Positions 12,159-25,091 of a stretch of 64,000 nucleotides of DNA are shown piece after piece. The DNA lies in the NCBI RefSeq assembly GCF_000003815.2, contig NC_049996.1, positions 3,238,841 to 3,302,840 on the forward strand. The letters are read 5' to 3'. Source of the DNA: Branchiostoma floridae (lineage: Eukaryota > Chordata > Leptocardii > Amphioxiformes > Branchiostomatidae). The notes under the pieces were generated by a model. That model searched no databases, was not told where the DNA came from, and saw only the letters and a program-made list of their open reading frames with translations. The translations under genes were made by a program, and so were the position numbers. The first letter of the stretch is position 1; every line of letters starts with the position of its first letter.

Positions 12159-13542
12159 ATCTGCTTGGACAAGACAGTTCAGACGGTGTCAGCGGTAACG
12201 TGAACTCGTGCGACCGGAAGCCACGCAGACAGGTCCCGCTAAATACAGGAGAAAAACAACGAGCAGGGAATAGCAATGGCCAAATATAAAACGTGTTGAG
12301 ATATAGACGGATAGAACAACATTACAACACTTTTAAGCGTCAATCTTAGGGCGAGGGAAGGGCCGTTTGATATCATATCAATATATTTTTGATAGTTATT
12401 TATTTGCAAAATCTAGACCGTAGCATAAAAGTTCTTGTTTATTATGAATAAGCCAAATCTTCAAGTGCCCAACAGTTATAACTAATAGAGAGATAAAACA
12501 AGCTTAAACTTACCCAAATCTCGTAACTGTAACATCTGGTCGGATGTGCCAGGTAACCTATGGCACAACCCGTCTCCGTTCAAGGTCGGACAGTGAGCTC
12601 GAATACTAATTGGCTCTTTCAATTCTCGTGCAAAACTTGTGAAGTTCCAATTGCATTTTTTTCTTTCATGATGATGTATATGATGTGTATTCATTTTCAA
12701 AATCATGCAAATGTGTTATGTAACATTTCCTATAATTAATCTGGGAAAAAAAGTACAATATTTGAGACGACAAAAACACACAAAGCGTACCAAAAATCAT
12801 CCAAGAGTAAAACGTGTGCATATTTCTTGATAGATGTAGGTAATTTTTCAGTCGTTTCCACAAACAGCTCGACCCGTATGGGAAAGATGACCCTAGTATT
12901 ACGTTATTTGTTTTGACATTTTTTATCAAACATTTAAACTGTAATACAATATGACAAAGAGGTAGCGCACTCAAGTACAAGACTTATTTTGACGCTACCC
13001 CCCTTTGACATTTCTACGGTCACTGAAGCAGCTTCGGGAACGAAAGGTATGACATGAAATAGAACAAATCCGGCATAGAGAACGTAAAGTAATTAGTCAT
13101 AAGGATAATTTGTTTACCTATGTCTAAATGAATTTTTATTTTTTTTGTTTTTTCTGGGCCCCTGTTTGGAAATGTGACCAAGGTATAGAATCAAAATATT
13201 TTGATGGCGTGTTTGATAACAACAAAGCTTTAAATCCCATTTCCTGTGGATAAGCCCACACTATCGTAAGAGCTGTCACACAGGGAAATGTTGTTGACTC
13301 CGAATCCCTACAGACGGCGGCAGGTGGACATTGTTCTGCGGGCGCCCCTCGCCCTGCCCCCCGCCCACATTGTTGTTAAACCGCCCACACAGACTACTTG
13401 ATATCGGGGTCGGGACGCCAAGAGTGGTTCAAAGTTTGTAAGGTCAACAACTTTTGGGGGAAAAAAACATGTTGCGATATTTGTGCAACCTTCGTCAAAA
13501 TGAATGATTTGAAATGTACGATTCAAACATTATGTCTTGAAC
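12159..13542. other. Intergenic, no gene seen
   Basis: AT-rich with short chance ORFs. A GC patch at 13310-13390 has no splice context that I can support. Confidence 0.45.
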
Positions 13543-13613
13543 TAGCCTGGTTACCAAACCCCAGCCCGATCTCAAGTATATATCTTGAGGTTGGGGTATG
13601 GAATCCAGGCTAG
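13543..13613. mobile_element. 71-bp palindromic MITE with perfect 8-bp duplication
   Basis: TAGCCTGG ... CCAGGCTAG palindrome (inner arms CCAAACCCCA / TTGGGGTATGG) flanked by TCTTGAAC at 13535-13542 and 13614-13621. A very short hAT-type MITE. Confidence 0.85.
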
Positions 13614-13621
13614 TCTTGAAC

Positions 13622-14900
13622 GGAAGATGTAAAATAATTTCTCTGAAAGCGTTTTTCATCGCGATCTACAAGTGAAGTGATCAGATAGAAAAACGTAACT
13701 ATTCATACTAATACTAATGTTGGTCACTTTCTAATTGTAATTTCATTCCAAACTATTGTAATTTCATCTCTTAGTTATACAATACTCAACCTTCCTGTCC
13801 TAAAACGAAGAAACAAACTTGAGAGGTCTATCTACTTCACTGGACCTAGGTGTTGAAAAGGCGAATATCGCAATGTAATGATCTTGACGTTTAGCAAATT
13901 TTGCAAGATATTACAGACCTATAGATTGTACTACAGTATATGAAACTGTAAACTATGGAAACATAATTATTGAAAGTATCCAGTAATTGGTCGATAAATT
14001 TCACAGATTTCCATACTTAACGTTAAATTAAAGAATGTCTAGTACTTAGAAGGATCCTGACATAATGTTTAACATGGTCTAAAGACCCATACATTATACT
14101 TATCTCCAAGCAGATGTTGCAGTACTTCTGACAGTCATCCTGAAAGTGTCACTATGTATGGTGATTTAAGTTTTAAAAAGTGTCATGTTAGCCTGTACTA
14201 GCCAGTGTGTGTGTGGATATACATGTATACGGTTTGTGCATGTGCCACATGTGTGCAATTTTTGCTATAACATGAGAAGCTGTGGATGGATCCTTATACA
14301 GGTGGGCAGGTATCTGAAGGCACCTGTGTAATATACATTGTTATGTTTTGTCTGCTTTCTTAAGGTTTCCTCACTGGCTAAATTGTCATTTTGACTTTGG
14401 ATTTATTTTCTCACTAATGGAGTAAGAAATAACTGCAGTCGTACCTAAGATATTGATAGCTGGACATAAAAGATTTCTAACATTTATGATTTCTGGACCA
14501 TATGGATAATGCCATCAAGTTTTGATACCCCTAACATCCTATTTTCTGAGCAAAAATCCAACTTGAGAGTATATCTATTAATTGTCCCTGTTACAATTCA
14601 GACAAAGTCAAAGATTACTACAGAATAATTGATTTTGCTTAATCAACAATTAAAAAACAGAATAATTACTTTTGTTACATCAACAATTATCTAATAACCG
14701 CAGGACAATTGTAGATAAGCGAATGTACATTTGATAATTGTGATTTGTTATATCAAATATCCCCCTCACAACAATGTACAGTCCCTAACCACCCTATCAA
14801 AAACAGGATGTACTGTCTTAATTACACTCAGACCCTTTTACACACCATGATGTCACCAGCCTGGAAAAGTTGGGGACTATTCTGAGTGATGACTCCATCC
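13622..14900. other. Intergenic, no gene seen
   Basis: AT-rich, no ORF of note. Probably the region upstream of the TATA promoter at 14993. Confidence 0.4.
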
Positions 14901-14992
14901 GCCTCTTCTGATTGGTTGAGACAAATCCGGCGACATTAGGTCATCGCTTTAGAATCTCCCGACACCGACCCATCCCACTAGACGACCACAAG

Positions 14993-15000
14993 TATATAAA
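14993..15000 (+). promoter_or_regulatory. TATA box of a putative pri-miR-34 promoter
   Basis: TATATAAA, preceded by a region richer in GC than its surroundings and by a CCAAT-type site in reverse (GATTGG at about 14910). A TATA box at this place predicts initiation near 15025-15030. The next supported feature on this strand is the miR-34 hairpin at 17105. Confidence 0.55.
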
Positions 15001-15026
15001 TATAGCGATATACTCAATGATATTCC

Positions 15027-15107
15027 ATTTATTGGACGACTTGAACCAAGTGAAGAGCTAAAAGTGGCGACGGCCCTGCAGAAGAGACAGAAGCTAGCAG
15101 TATATTT
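15027..15107 (+). ncRNA. Putative noncoding first exon of the miR-34 host transcript
   Basis: Starts about 30 bp after the TATA box (start approximate) and ends at a consensus donor TATATTT|GTAAGT at 15108. The segment has no useful ATG ORF: the only ATG nearby (15017) precedes the predicted start and gives 14 codons. The layout TATA, short noncoding exon, intron with miR-34 resembles vertebrate MIR34A, but that is analogy. Confidence 0.4.
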
Positions 15108-17104
15108 GTAAGTACCAAAATACGGCATCCCTGCTATATCCTTCTTGGTGTTTTGCCAGTACTAACATTATTATTGTTTATCCTAATGTTTTTGCTCATT
15201 TATCTCATTGCATCAAATATTGTTGCAAAATATCAGTCGGAAACATACAAAGTCATGTGTGATATAAGATTCGTGATTTTGAATATGATTCGTATTGCCA
15301 GATAATTATTTTTGTGAATTGCTGGAAACCACAAGTATTTTGAACCCGGAACCATATATACAACTGATCTTTACAGACAAAAAGACCGATGAGTGTATTC
15401 GTTCCAATTGTCGTGAAAGGCCGTACTGAAGCTTTTAATCAAATTGTTTCACAAAATAATTGTTTGTTAGGTCGACACACAATTTTATATCATTGGCTCT
15501 TGAACATTTCAAAGTAATAGTTCAGCAGGTGGACAAATTAAAAACAGAGGCATGAAATGTTGCTTTGGACTTTCATGATATTGACTTCCTGAAACTGTAA
15601 AATTTGTGCCAAGAATCTGTTTCCATATTGAGCTTTGAGTTCAGCATTATATTTTGAGATTCGAGAATAAAGAAATCAAATTGGAGTGACCTTGAATTCA
15701 AACTGAATGTCACAAAATCTTTACTTTTGATATTTGTGATCTTGAAGAGACATGAGAAAAGCCGTTCATTCAAAAACACAGCTTCACAACCAAACACCTG
15801 TTTTGATAATGCTACATGCAAGCTAAAATTCTGCACAATCAACTGCTTTATTCAGTCTCGTGGTTTAGAACTGGGTTGACAGGAAATATCGTGGGTTGAA
15901 CGGAAGCGACCGTTTGTTTACTAGTAACAGACTGAAATAGTTGAATAAACAATGGTTGTGAAGGGGAAGTTGTTCACAACATAGGTGAAAAGTGTACTCT
16001 CCAAGCAGAGGTCTGGGGGAAAATTGTGACTCTCATGTGCCCTGTTTTCTTTCTGCCCTCCCATATGTAATGTTAGCTGCTATACATGTACAACCTCTAC
16101 TTGGTGAGTAGAAAAGTATAGGAATACAACATTACAAAACAGCAACAAAGACCAAGACGTAAGTCTGCTCAGACCACAAATATTCTATCATTTGAAAACA
16201 CTGTATACCTTTATATAGGTATAGATTTTCCCTGTTTTAACATCGGCATTCAAATATTCAAGTTCAACACCAAAGTTTTGGCCGCCAACAAATCATGTTA
16301 CTTTTTTGGCTATCAATTTGTCCAAACCGTAGAGCTATACACAGCTCTGTATAGTGTCCCTGCTTCAATTGATGACAAGGTTAGTTAAAGGCCAGTCAAG
16401 TCGTTACTATATGGCCAGCAAATTCCTTTTAGTAGCAAAGAGCCTACAAAAATGATAAGTCAAACCAAGGACACCACAGCTGACTACAAATGAGAGAAGT
16501 CTACGTGCACTTGACACAGCCGCATCTAAACTTGGACCCTAATCTACATACCACCAGTCCCATATTCTTACTACAAGGTTAGAGTGATTAGACGGACTGT
16601 CGACAGCCAGATTAAGTAAGCTCATATTAGAGATTAACTGGGATTATTTAGGGTCACAAAAGGCATTTCCTAATCAATTATGGTCAACTTATCACTGCAA
16701 ATATGGACTTTTGGTGTCAATATTTGGATACATCTTTTGTAGATATATTAGTTACACATTGGCGCATATCAACACCTTATAACACTGAACAGGCTTTGCC
16801 AGGGCTGTCTCTTAAGGACAGAAATTTGGTTCTTGGGGCAAAAAGATCCCTGTCTGAAAAAAAAACAACAACATAAACTTCATAACACAAAATTGTATTT
16901 TCATACAGCTTAAAATTACAGATTTCTCAAAGAATAACATAAGCTCCTCAAGAAATTGCCAGGGTGAAAAAATTCTATGCTGTAAAAAGTACTTGTTTTT
17001 TCTGACAATTTTGTACTGGAGGGATATTCTTTTCATCTGTTCTTTCTTTGCCTTACAGATACAAGAAATTACAGCCGGGGCTAGTTGATGTATTTCTTCT
17101 TCTT
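15108..17104 (+). other. Probable first intron or body of the pri-miR-34 transcript
   Basis: No coding exon seen. A repeat-like fragment at 16797-16860 (AGGGCTGTCTCTTAAGGACA) is shared with 55458-55500. Assignment as intron depends on the donor at 15108 being used. Confidence 0.35.
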
Positions 17105-17178
17105 TGTTCTGTGGCAGTGTATTTAGCTGGGTAAGGAAGCTTTCAGTCTTTTACCCACTATATACACTACCTATAGAA
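17105..17178 (+). ncRNA. mir-34: miR-34-family precursor hairpin 6 (isolated)
   Basis: 5' arm from 17112 begins TGGCAGTGTATTTAGCTGGG; 3' arm 17151-17172 (TTACCCACTATATACACTAC) pairs almost completely across a loop near AAGCTTTCAGTC. It is 11.4 kb from the cluster and 2 kb downstream of a TATA promoter and candidate first exon, so it may have its own transcript. Confidence 0.92.
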
Positions 17179-19335
17179 ATAAGAAGCCTGTCTTCGAACA
17201 ATTCAAACCTTAAGTTTGCAATACAAAACATCGATTGATTTCAATGAGCTTGGACACAATTTAATGATCACCACTTGAAGGATTCGTGAAAGGGAGTTTT
17301 TGCACAATGTTAGTTTCAAAGCCAGTCATATTATGCTAATGTTATCTGTCTTGAATATGTAGAATTAACAGTACTTTATAAAGTCTACATTACAAAATGT
17401 TTTGTGACGTGTATTTGTGACGTGCCTACGATGGTACCCAGGCTACATACCATCTGCTTGGAGATAACCGTTCTACTAATAAAGCAGTGACAACAAGCAA
17501 CCACCACAAAAACTACGAGTCCTTGAAAGGTGTAAAATATACTTGCTTTACTCTTGTTGTTGCTGTACAAAAGGCACATATTACAGAAAGGACTATACAA
17601 TACAAACATGGCGTAAAAACAATTACAAGAGGTGATATACAAAACGTCAGCAAGTTTTACCGTACAGCAAAAGTTTTCATTTCTCTTATAACAAACAAAG
17701 CTACATTAAACTCTATCTATATTATAATACAAGTTTTTTTTCACTATCCCGTCCACCCCTATGCAAGGTGTTTGGTATCATCTGGTTACAAAGCTTAACT
17801 AGGCATCTGGAAGAGTCCATCACTGTTGATAGGGGGTATTATACATCATATCCTAATGCATACCTATTAGAACTGTACAAAATTTACAGGCACCTGATAA
17901 AAGAAAATTTGGTCAGACTTGGATTTCTTTTACTATTGTGAATACACAAAATGATAAGGATGTACAGTATCTTCATTGACTGATGTGCTATAATAAAACA
18001 AGTTACAGTAGACTACACTAGTATGTTTAGTTGTACTTCTTTACCCTGTGTATGATTTGAGAAATTTACTACCATCCAATTTGAGTAGAAACAATAAAAT
18101 CTATGGACATTTTTTTTCTGACATTACATCATTAAAAGAGAATACGTTTACCAATTGGCAGTTTAACTGGGTAGTACATATTAATACATGTACATACAAA
18201 AGTACATGTACTGGGAAACATACAATTTTGGCAAGACAACTGAATTGTATATGGTCTTAAATGCGTCTATGAACTATCAATTCTTATGAGAATATATCGT
18301 TGAAGCTTAAAATATATAAACAATAACTACACATGGCACCATAGACTTTCAGCGACATCAAGTTGAATTTGATTTCAACAGTTTGAATAACAAAAGTGAA
18401 AACTATATTGATTTGTATCAAATCATAAATTCGATTAGGACTGTTTTAACTATCATGTTACAACATCATAATTCATCTTGAGAAGAAAATAACTCAAAAC
18501 AAATACACACTATGAATGCTAACCAAAAACAAAAGTACAATTTCTGAGAACTTTTAGATTGAAGGAAAAGTTAAACTATTGGAAGTACGTTTAAACTTAA
18601 CTTAAACAATTAAGAGGTATAAATTGCACACTCATATAATTCATTAAAGCAAATATTATTAACTGCTATCTTAAAGATATTGCAGATTTTATTTGTACAA
18701 TATCATATTAGCATAAACAATACAAAAAACACTTAATAGATGTCTGTATTCTCTTTGAACACAATTTTAAAACAAAGTGAATACTGATTTGCATATTAAA
18801 CACACTTCATTAGAATATATGTTACCCAACATTGCATAAAGAAAGGTGTTGACAAATTCGATGTTAAAATCAGAACTTTACAAATTTACAATACTTAAAC
18901 TAAAATCAGCAAAAATGCTAGCCTAATATATGTTTGTAGCAAATATTAATTTTGGTACCACTTGCTTTATGGTGAGATTATCTATATGGTACAATAACAA
19001 AACTGTCACAAGTTAAGATAAACAAAAATTAGAGAAAAACTGTTTGTGGGAAATGTAGAGCATGGCAAGACTTTGTATTTTTCACTTCATTGTAAAGTAC
19101 TTACCAGAAAAAAATCTACAAAAGTATAGAATTTTAAACAGTCAAGACATAGTGTACAAAATTGGCAAATGTTTGGCAACTACTTCCTGACAAGGCAGGA
19201 AATAAATTTATGAAATTCACTACAATAACTATATTGTACTAAATAAAATAATATATAAGTATACATAATACAAGCTCTGAATCACGCTCTAAGTTGATTT
19301 AAAATTCTAATTCAGGACTCAATAAAAGGGTTCGT
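17179..19335. other. AT-rich region, probably the 3' UTR or 3' flank of NCKAP5
   Basis: Low-complexity A/T-rich sequence without exons or repeats I can name. It is the expected place for the NCKAP5 3' UTR on the minus strand. A candidate poly(A) signal (AATAAA on the minus strand) is at 18688-18693. Unproven. Confidence 0.3.
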
Positions 19336-19435
19336 NNNNNNNNNNNNNNNNNNNNNNNNNNNNNNNNNNNNNNNNNNNNNNNNNNNNNNNNNNNNNNNNN
19401 NNNNNNNNNNNNNNNNNNNNNNNNNNNNNNNNNNN
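19336..19435. other. Assembly gap (100 N)
   Basis: Standard-length gap, size unknown. Confidence 1.
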
Positions 19436-19509
19436 TCGCGATCGGAGCTGGTCCTAGGGCCAGCTCCGATCGGGGTCTCTCCGAGGAGAATCGACGATTC
19501 TACTAAGTA
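19436..19509. repeat. 74-bp palindromic island between two gaps
   Basis: Consists of three adjacent palindromes: ATCGGAGCTGG with CCAGCTCCGAT around CCTAGG, then TCTCCGAGGAGA, then GAATCGACGATTC. Probably a fragment of a foldback element that broke the assembly; its placement here is uncertain. Confidence 0.7.
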
Positions 19510-19609
19510 NNNNNNNNNNNNNNNNNNNNNNNNNNNNNNNNNNNNNNNNNNNNNNNNNNNNNNNNNNNNNNNNNNNNNNNNNNNNNNNNNNNNNNNNNNN
19601 NNNNNNNNN
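19510..19609. other. Assembly gap (100 N)
   Basis: Second standard gap, in the 3' flank of NCKAP5. Confidence 1.
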
Positions 19610-19672
19610 TGGCATGGCTTTATGTTAGCTTACGTATCTTACTTTCTGGATGTCGAACCTTTTTCGTCGTTC

Positions 19673-19948
19673 CTACGTATCGTTGGAAGATAAGCTCGGA
19701 TTAGACGAAAAGCTGTCGTACAGAGAGTCACTAAAGGAAAGGCACTCTGTCGAACTAGCGGGCGAACTGCCCGGTCGCTCCGCCCCTCCGTCGACCCCTA
19801 CCTCCCCCTCCTCGGGGTGGGAATGGTTTCTCCCGCTGATTTTGTTGTTGTGATCATCCTTGCTGGTTTTGGGAGAGTCGGCCTTGTTGGGGACGTTGCT
19901 GTTGTCTTGGTCACTTTGGAGAGGGGTGTGCTGTCGTGTGTCTTCATC
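19673..19948 (-). CDS. NCKAP5: NCKAP5 last coding exon and stop (residues 1561-1651)
   Basis: 276 nt to TAG at 19673-19675, acceptor TATTTCTGACAG|GATGAA, phase 0, matching the previous exon. Encodes DEDTRQHTPLQSDQDNSNVP and a polar Asn/Lys/Ser stretch, then PEEGEVGVDGGAERPGSSPA and a Ser-rich end, SFSDSLYDSFSSNPSLSSND plus Thr. Open for 91 codons. The 3' UTR runs left into the N gaps. One or more small exons between 25481 and 19948 cannot be excluded, but none is needed for the frame. Confidence 0.8.
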   Translation of the reverse strand, partial: DEDTRQHTPLQSDQDNSNVPNKADSPKTSKDDHNNKISGRNHSHPEEGEVGVDGGAERPGSSPASSTECLSFSDSLYDSFSSNPSLSSNDT

Positions 19949-20055
19949 CTGTCAGAAATACAAGAAAAAAGACAACTTTACTATCACTAGTTTGATCTAT
20001 TTTCATTTATCTATTCAGTTTTAGCACATTTGTGGAAGGATTGACATAACAGGTG

Positions 20056-20580
20056 ACCATCACCTTTTCAAGATGTCAACCAGGAGACCAGACTATAAGG
20101 TTTGATCCGGGAAGTACCCCAGGCCTACAATTTCTGATAAGTGTGACAGGTTCTTTAAAATGCTCGAGGTGTGGTTCTCCCAAAACAGAGGGCCTCCATT
20201 TAATGTCCTATTCAAGGGACGGCCCTTGTCGGAGCTAGGTACTCATATTTTGCCTGAGTGAAGTGAGGAAAGTTGTGTAAAGACACTGCCTTTCGCAAGG
20301 GCACGAGGGCTAATCTTCCACTGGTCGTGACAGAGAAGACAGATGCTATGTATTTACAGCTAGGTTCATGGTACCGGGAAGATCCCCAGCTCTTTTTAAC
20401 AAGTACAACGAACAGTCGACCTCAGCTTAACGTTCTGTCTTTAAGCTAATGATTAGGACTAAACCCTTTCTGGTAACATGCATGTTGGGTGAGCAACACA
20501 GCTGGGACCGAACTCACTGGTTATTGTTCCAGAGGCAGGGCCACTAACCACTGAACTATCCATGCTACATATGCTTTCCA
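20056..20580. repeat. SINE-like dispersed repeat
   Basis: Shares GTGAGGAAAGTTGTGTAA followed by a TGCCTTTCSCAAGG-like block with 56120-56138 plus 56685-56710, and ends with a tRNA-like tail (CACTAACCACTGAACTATCC). Likely tRNA-derived; family not named. Confidence 0.55.
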
Positions 20581-20995
20581 TGAAAGGAGAATTTACTTCT
20601 CAGTTCCTCCAGAATTTCCTGATATAAGAATAAGAGTGGAGCATTGGTATATCCGCCCGCATCTGTAGCATATTGTACATTTACATACGAGACTGTGTAA
20701 AATCTGTGAAGTTTGTTCTCAGGAATGTTAACTTCTGCTTCCTTCCCCTATGGCCAAGAATTACATCCTGTCTTTGAACTATCATCATCACAACAGGTTG
20801 ATTTTTGCACCTGTTTATAATGACTGCCATGTTATACAAATAAGTAGAGAGCAAATAAGTGCTCTAAAGTATGGTATTAATTATGATAATTCACTTCCAA
20901 GAATTCTCTACAACTTTCACATTTTTACGACAATTCCTGTTCTACTAGACATATTTGTGGCCTTTGTACATATACATGATGATTAGACTGACTAG

Positions 20996-21143
20996 TACTG
21001 TAAATGCATTTAATTTCGCGTGGACTTCATTTTGTGTTAGCGGGAAAATTGAGTTTTTGCGGTGGTTTTAAGTTCGCGGTGAAGTGGTCACCCCAAAAAC
21101 CGCGAACATAAAACCACCCTGAACATTTCTGCATTTACCTGTA
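20996..21143. mobile_element. Palindromic MITE, TACTGTAAATGCA family, copy A
   Basis: TACTGTAAATGCATTTAA at the left and TGCATTTACCTGTA at the right, with an inner palindrome (TTCGCGGT / ACCGCGAA). Same family as 59751-59843. Confidence 0.75.
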
Positions 21144-22091
21144 TCCTAGCCTAGCTACAACCCACGTCAACACGTTTCAAAACATTCTTGAAGTATTCCC
21201 CCCACCCACGTTTCCGGCCACATTGTTAGTCAATACAAAACACTGGTACAGTCAAGTGGATACCACAAAATGCCCTCAGACTGACGTAGTTTCTGTTGAC
21301 TTCCTCTTTAATCCGGCTCTATGGTGGCATGTGGGCACATGTTGTGTGAAGGGGATTCCCCTTCAGTCGTGGTAGGATCCTGATACAGAGTTGTGTTGTT
21401 CAAATCTAGAGCCTCCGAAACGCTATTTAATGCATTTTGAGGCATAAATTTTGCTGGTAGACTAAGCTGTAATAGTTCAATGTCATCTGTTTTGCTAAAA
21501 AAAAATACAAAAGGGAGACAGTTTTTTAATAATACCTTTACATATCGATTTTTGTTCGTCACAGAGGACGGTATGGGCAAAATATATTTCCTTCCCTAGC
21601 TGCAAAATTCCGTCAAAGGACAGAAAGAGGGGCACTGGCTACAACCCTGTTCTGATATCAATGTAAGGACAATTTTGCTTTTCAGCTCATCATGTTAAAG
21701 GCATACTACGGGATTTTTGAACAAAACAAAAAGTAGCTTTTCCTACTTTTTCTTTACATTGTTAGCTCAATCAACCCTATAGCATTGCATACCAATATTC
21801 ATGGAGAGATGCTGCGACATCAATGCACCACATTATGATGTATAAAAATTGTGATCTTCCAAGAAACAGATGGGCACAGGCTGGTTACTGCCTCTGTGTG
21901 TTGTTGTTTCTTGCTTATCAGCCTGGCTTCCCAGTGGGGGGCCAGTTGACAGTTCCTCTGAGTACAGTAGACTAGCTTTCTGTAGAAGGTTTCTTGCAGT
22001 TTTGAAGGGAATATGACCTTAGCTTGTTGATATCCTACAAAATAGACTAATAAGTTCATGATTATATGCTATTTTAGAATGATTAGATATA

Positions 22092-23193
22092 ACGTAAGGT
22101 TACCAGTTTACGTGCAGGACCAGTTTACGGTCACTTCAATGGGCGGTGCAGACTTCAAGGTGAATTGTGAAAAATAAAATTCTCTTCAGTAGGCAAGAAG
22201 TACGTCTATAGGATCTATGTGCATGTATCTTATTTATGATATATGTTTGCATCAAGCAAAGCAGCCGACTAAACATTTGAAAAGCCTGCCAACAATTTAA
22301 ATTGACGATTTATGATCGTAGAACACTGTTACAGATGGCCCGCTTTGATCGTAATTCTCAACCGCTAACTTCGTCCCCTCTTTCTAAATCCTACAAACTC
22401 TATATCAATTGCAAAATCGTCTGAAACCAAACCTGCAGTTCTTATCTCAAGAATTCATGGTGATTTTATGTATGTTATCCAAAAGAAGTCTTAAAAACTA
22501 ACACGAAAACAAATGACTGTCGTCGCCGAGCCGGTAGTTTTCGAACGCCATGTTGTACCACGTGACTATGCAGTTCATAGCTTGTGCATTGGAGGGCAGG
22601 GCAAAATCGCTAAGGGGCGCTGTTTTAGCCAAATTCATGTGGGGAGGGCACGGCATGAGGAAGCCAACGTATACTGAACGCGTTTCAAGGCCAATAACTA
22701 TCTATACTCTTGATAAAAAACATATAAATGCGTCGTCGACGTCATGAGTACCATTTGGCAAGTTGTGGAACAGTATGGTGCTAGGAGTGGCGTTCTGTTG
22801 GGGCGAAGATGACCGACCGGTACGTTTAGCGGCGATGCAAAGTGCACGGCATGGCGTCGATGTAAACAATCATCCACCGTGTTATCTCAGTGAACTACTT
22901 GGGGAACTTTTTATGGGAAATGATCAATTACATGACCTTTAGAAAAATAACCACAGGGAGAAACACCCAACTGACCGTAAATTGGTCACCCTGAAAGAAT
23001 TTTTGGCTGCAGGCTTGTTTATTGAAGCAGCTCGCACGGCGATAAATCCAACTCAGAAGAAATATTATACCACACAGAAGTTGAGGCAGACCGACTAAGA
23101 TATCTTCCAAAATGAGAGTTTTTAATTTCTGCCTGCGCGATTTCCGTAAAACTGCGTTGTTAACAAATCGACCGTAAACTGGTAACCTTACGT
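22092..23193. mobile_element. 1.1-kb Tc1/mariner-type nonautonomous element
   Basis: Perfect terminal inverted repeat starting ACGTAAGGTTACCAGTTTAC, flanked on both sides by TA (22090-22091, 23194-23195). Subterminal ACCAGTTTACGGTCAC / GACCGTAAATTGGTCAC form a second inverted pair. No intact transposase: the longest ORFs inside are under 100 codons. It lies in the last NCKAP5 intron. Confidence 0.85.
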
Positions 23194-24124
23194 TAGGTGT
23201 TTCCAAAGAAGATCTCCATTGTGTTCTTTATCTGCAGTCTGCCATGCATGTGCTAACTGATTACCCCACCCCGGGGGACCTACCGGTGGCAAGCAAGACC
23301 TGGAGGGTCTAACTTGGGGGGACACAAGGTTACAGGGTGCCTAGAGCGGAATGTTTGTAGGCTAATCCTTTACGTTGCAAACGTGAAATAATGACACAAA
23401 AGTGTCAAAAAGTGACAAAAAGTAGTAGTAAATCTGATATTTCTTAATTCTAGAATATTTCAAATTTGAGTGCAAAAAACTGCGTAGTATGCCTTTAAAT
23501 ACAGTCATGTTATGCCTGATACATTTAATATCTCGTTTTCTGAACCTTTTTGAGATATCCTCCAAAAATGTCTCTTTTAGGTTAACCTATTGTATATCTT
23601 TTGAAGTTTTCTTTCGGCTGAGGACTTGATAATTGTCTTATTCAATTTTTCTGAAAGTATCTTGAGAAAAACTGCTAGCAGCTTTATAAAATACTCAATA
23701 TTACAGGACGTTCTAAATACCGGATGGTCTCTGGATGGAGGCCAACCATAATGTGTGAAAAAAAATGAAAAGAAAAACCGTTTATTGCCAGTTAACAAAA
23801 TGTAGATTTCATAGCATGTGTTTAAAACCTGTCTCGTTCATTTCCTTCATTGTTGGCCTTTATTCAGAGAAATATCTAATGTCCATTTAACATTTCTAAG
23901 ACATATTCAACTGATACAAAGTTTGGCAGAAATCAAGCCAACTTCCTCTTTTATTCGGGGAATCCCATTTTGTATGAGCTGTATTAATCTCCTCTGGTAT
24001 GCCCGGTGAAAAAGCGGAAGCTAACATTCCAAGTCGTTGAGATAATGCGGTCAACGCAGGTGTGGGGTGGGGTCGTATGTGGGCGGGGGCAGAAGGCATT
24101 TTCAGGTATGATGTCACACGAGTT

Positions 24125-24352
24125 ACACACCACGTGATTGCGTTGGCGGTTAAATCAATGCTTTGCATGTCGGAACAGGGTGGTACGATATTCGGCGGTG
24201 TTTTCAGGTAACGTCATGGAAAGAATTGACTTTGGTTGGTTGGAACTGGAAAGATGTCAGACATCACGTAATTGCGTTGGCGGTTTGTTTTGTGTGTCGC
24301 GACAGGGTGGTACGATATCCGGTGGTGATGTAGCGGGGCAGTACGATATTTA
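24125..24352. repeat. Local tandem duplication, unit about 130 bp
   Basis: CACGTRATTGCGTTGGCGGT and CAGGGTGGTACGATAT occur twice (24131/24265 and 24177/24303), with a third short GCAGTACGATATT. Within an NCKAP5 intron. Confidence 0.75.
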
Positions 24353-25091
24353 GCGGTGGGGTAGGGTAGAAAATGGAGGACAGTACAACACATGCATTTT
24401 TTATCTGCTCCATTTCCAGCATACTGATGAATAAGATACAAAAAAAGATTTAGCCTAAATTTGATTGTCCTTTCAAACTTAACTTAAAAGTTTGTATACA
24501 AGTCTTCAAGGACTGAAATAAAAAAGATATTTTTTCACTTAAACTCAATTTTATTGTCCTTTCAATCTGCTTAACTCTAAAAAACTTGACAGTTTGAACA
24601 GTAATCAAAACTGGTCTGAGCACTACTGTGAAAAAGATTAATGAACAAATACATGCAGTGGTGGTCAGAACATATTGTAAGTTTAAATTCATTCTTATTT
24701 TTAATACCTTCCCTGTACGGGCGGTACGTTTTGGGTGTCGTTTGTTGTTTATTGTTTATTTCACCACAACATCACCACAAAGCTTTGTGTCTGTGTGCAT
24801 GTGTCTGTTTGCATCTGTGTGTGCGTTTGAGTGTGTGAGTCTATTGCCAGCAAGCATACTTGAGAATGGATCCTTATGATATTTGGAAGGTGGGCAGGGG
24901 TCAGAAGAGGTCAAGTTTGATAATATCCCTATAGTAGTTTTCCACAGTACTACAACAGAACTTCCTGTTTTGATATCTCGTATTATGGAAAGCTGTGGAC
25001 ATGGTTTTTGAGTGGAAGGTAGCTCTTTGTATAGGTAGTTCTATTTCTAAATGCTGTTAGCCAGATTGAATAGAGACATACGATACATTAA

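Noticed and set aside
14900-15110. p53 response element in the miR-34 promoter region
   Set aside because: I looked for paired RRRCWWGYYY half-sites and found none convincing.
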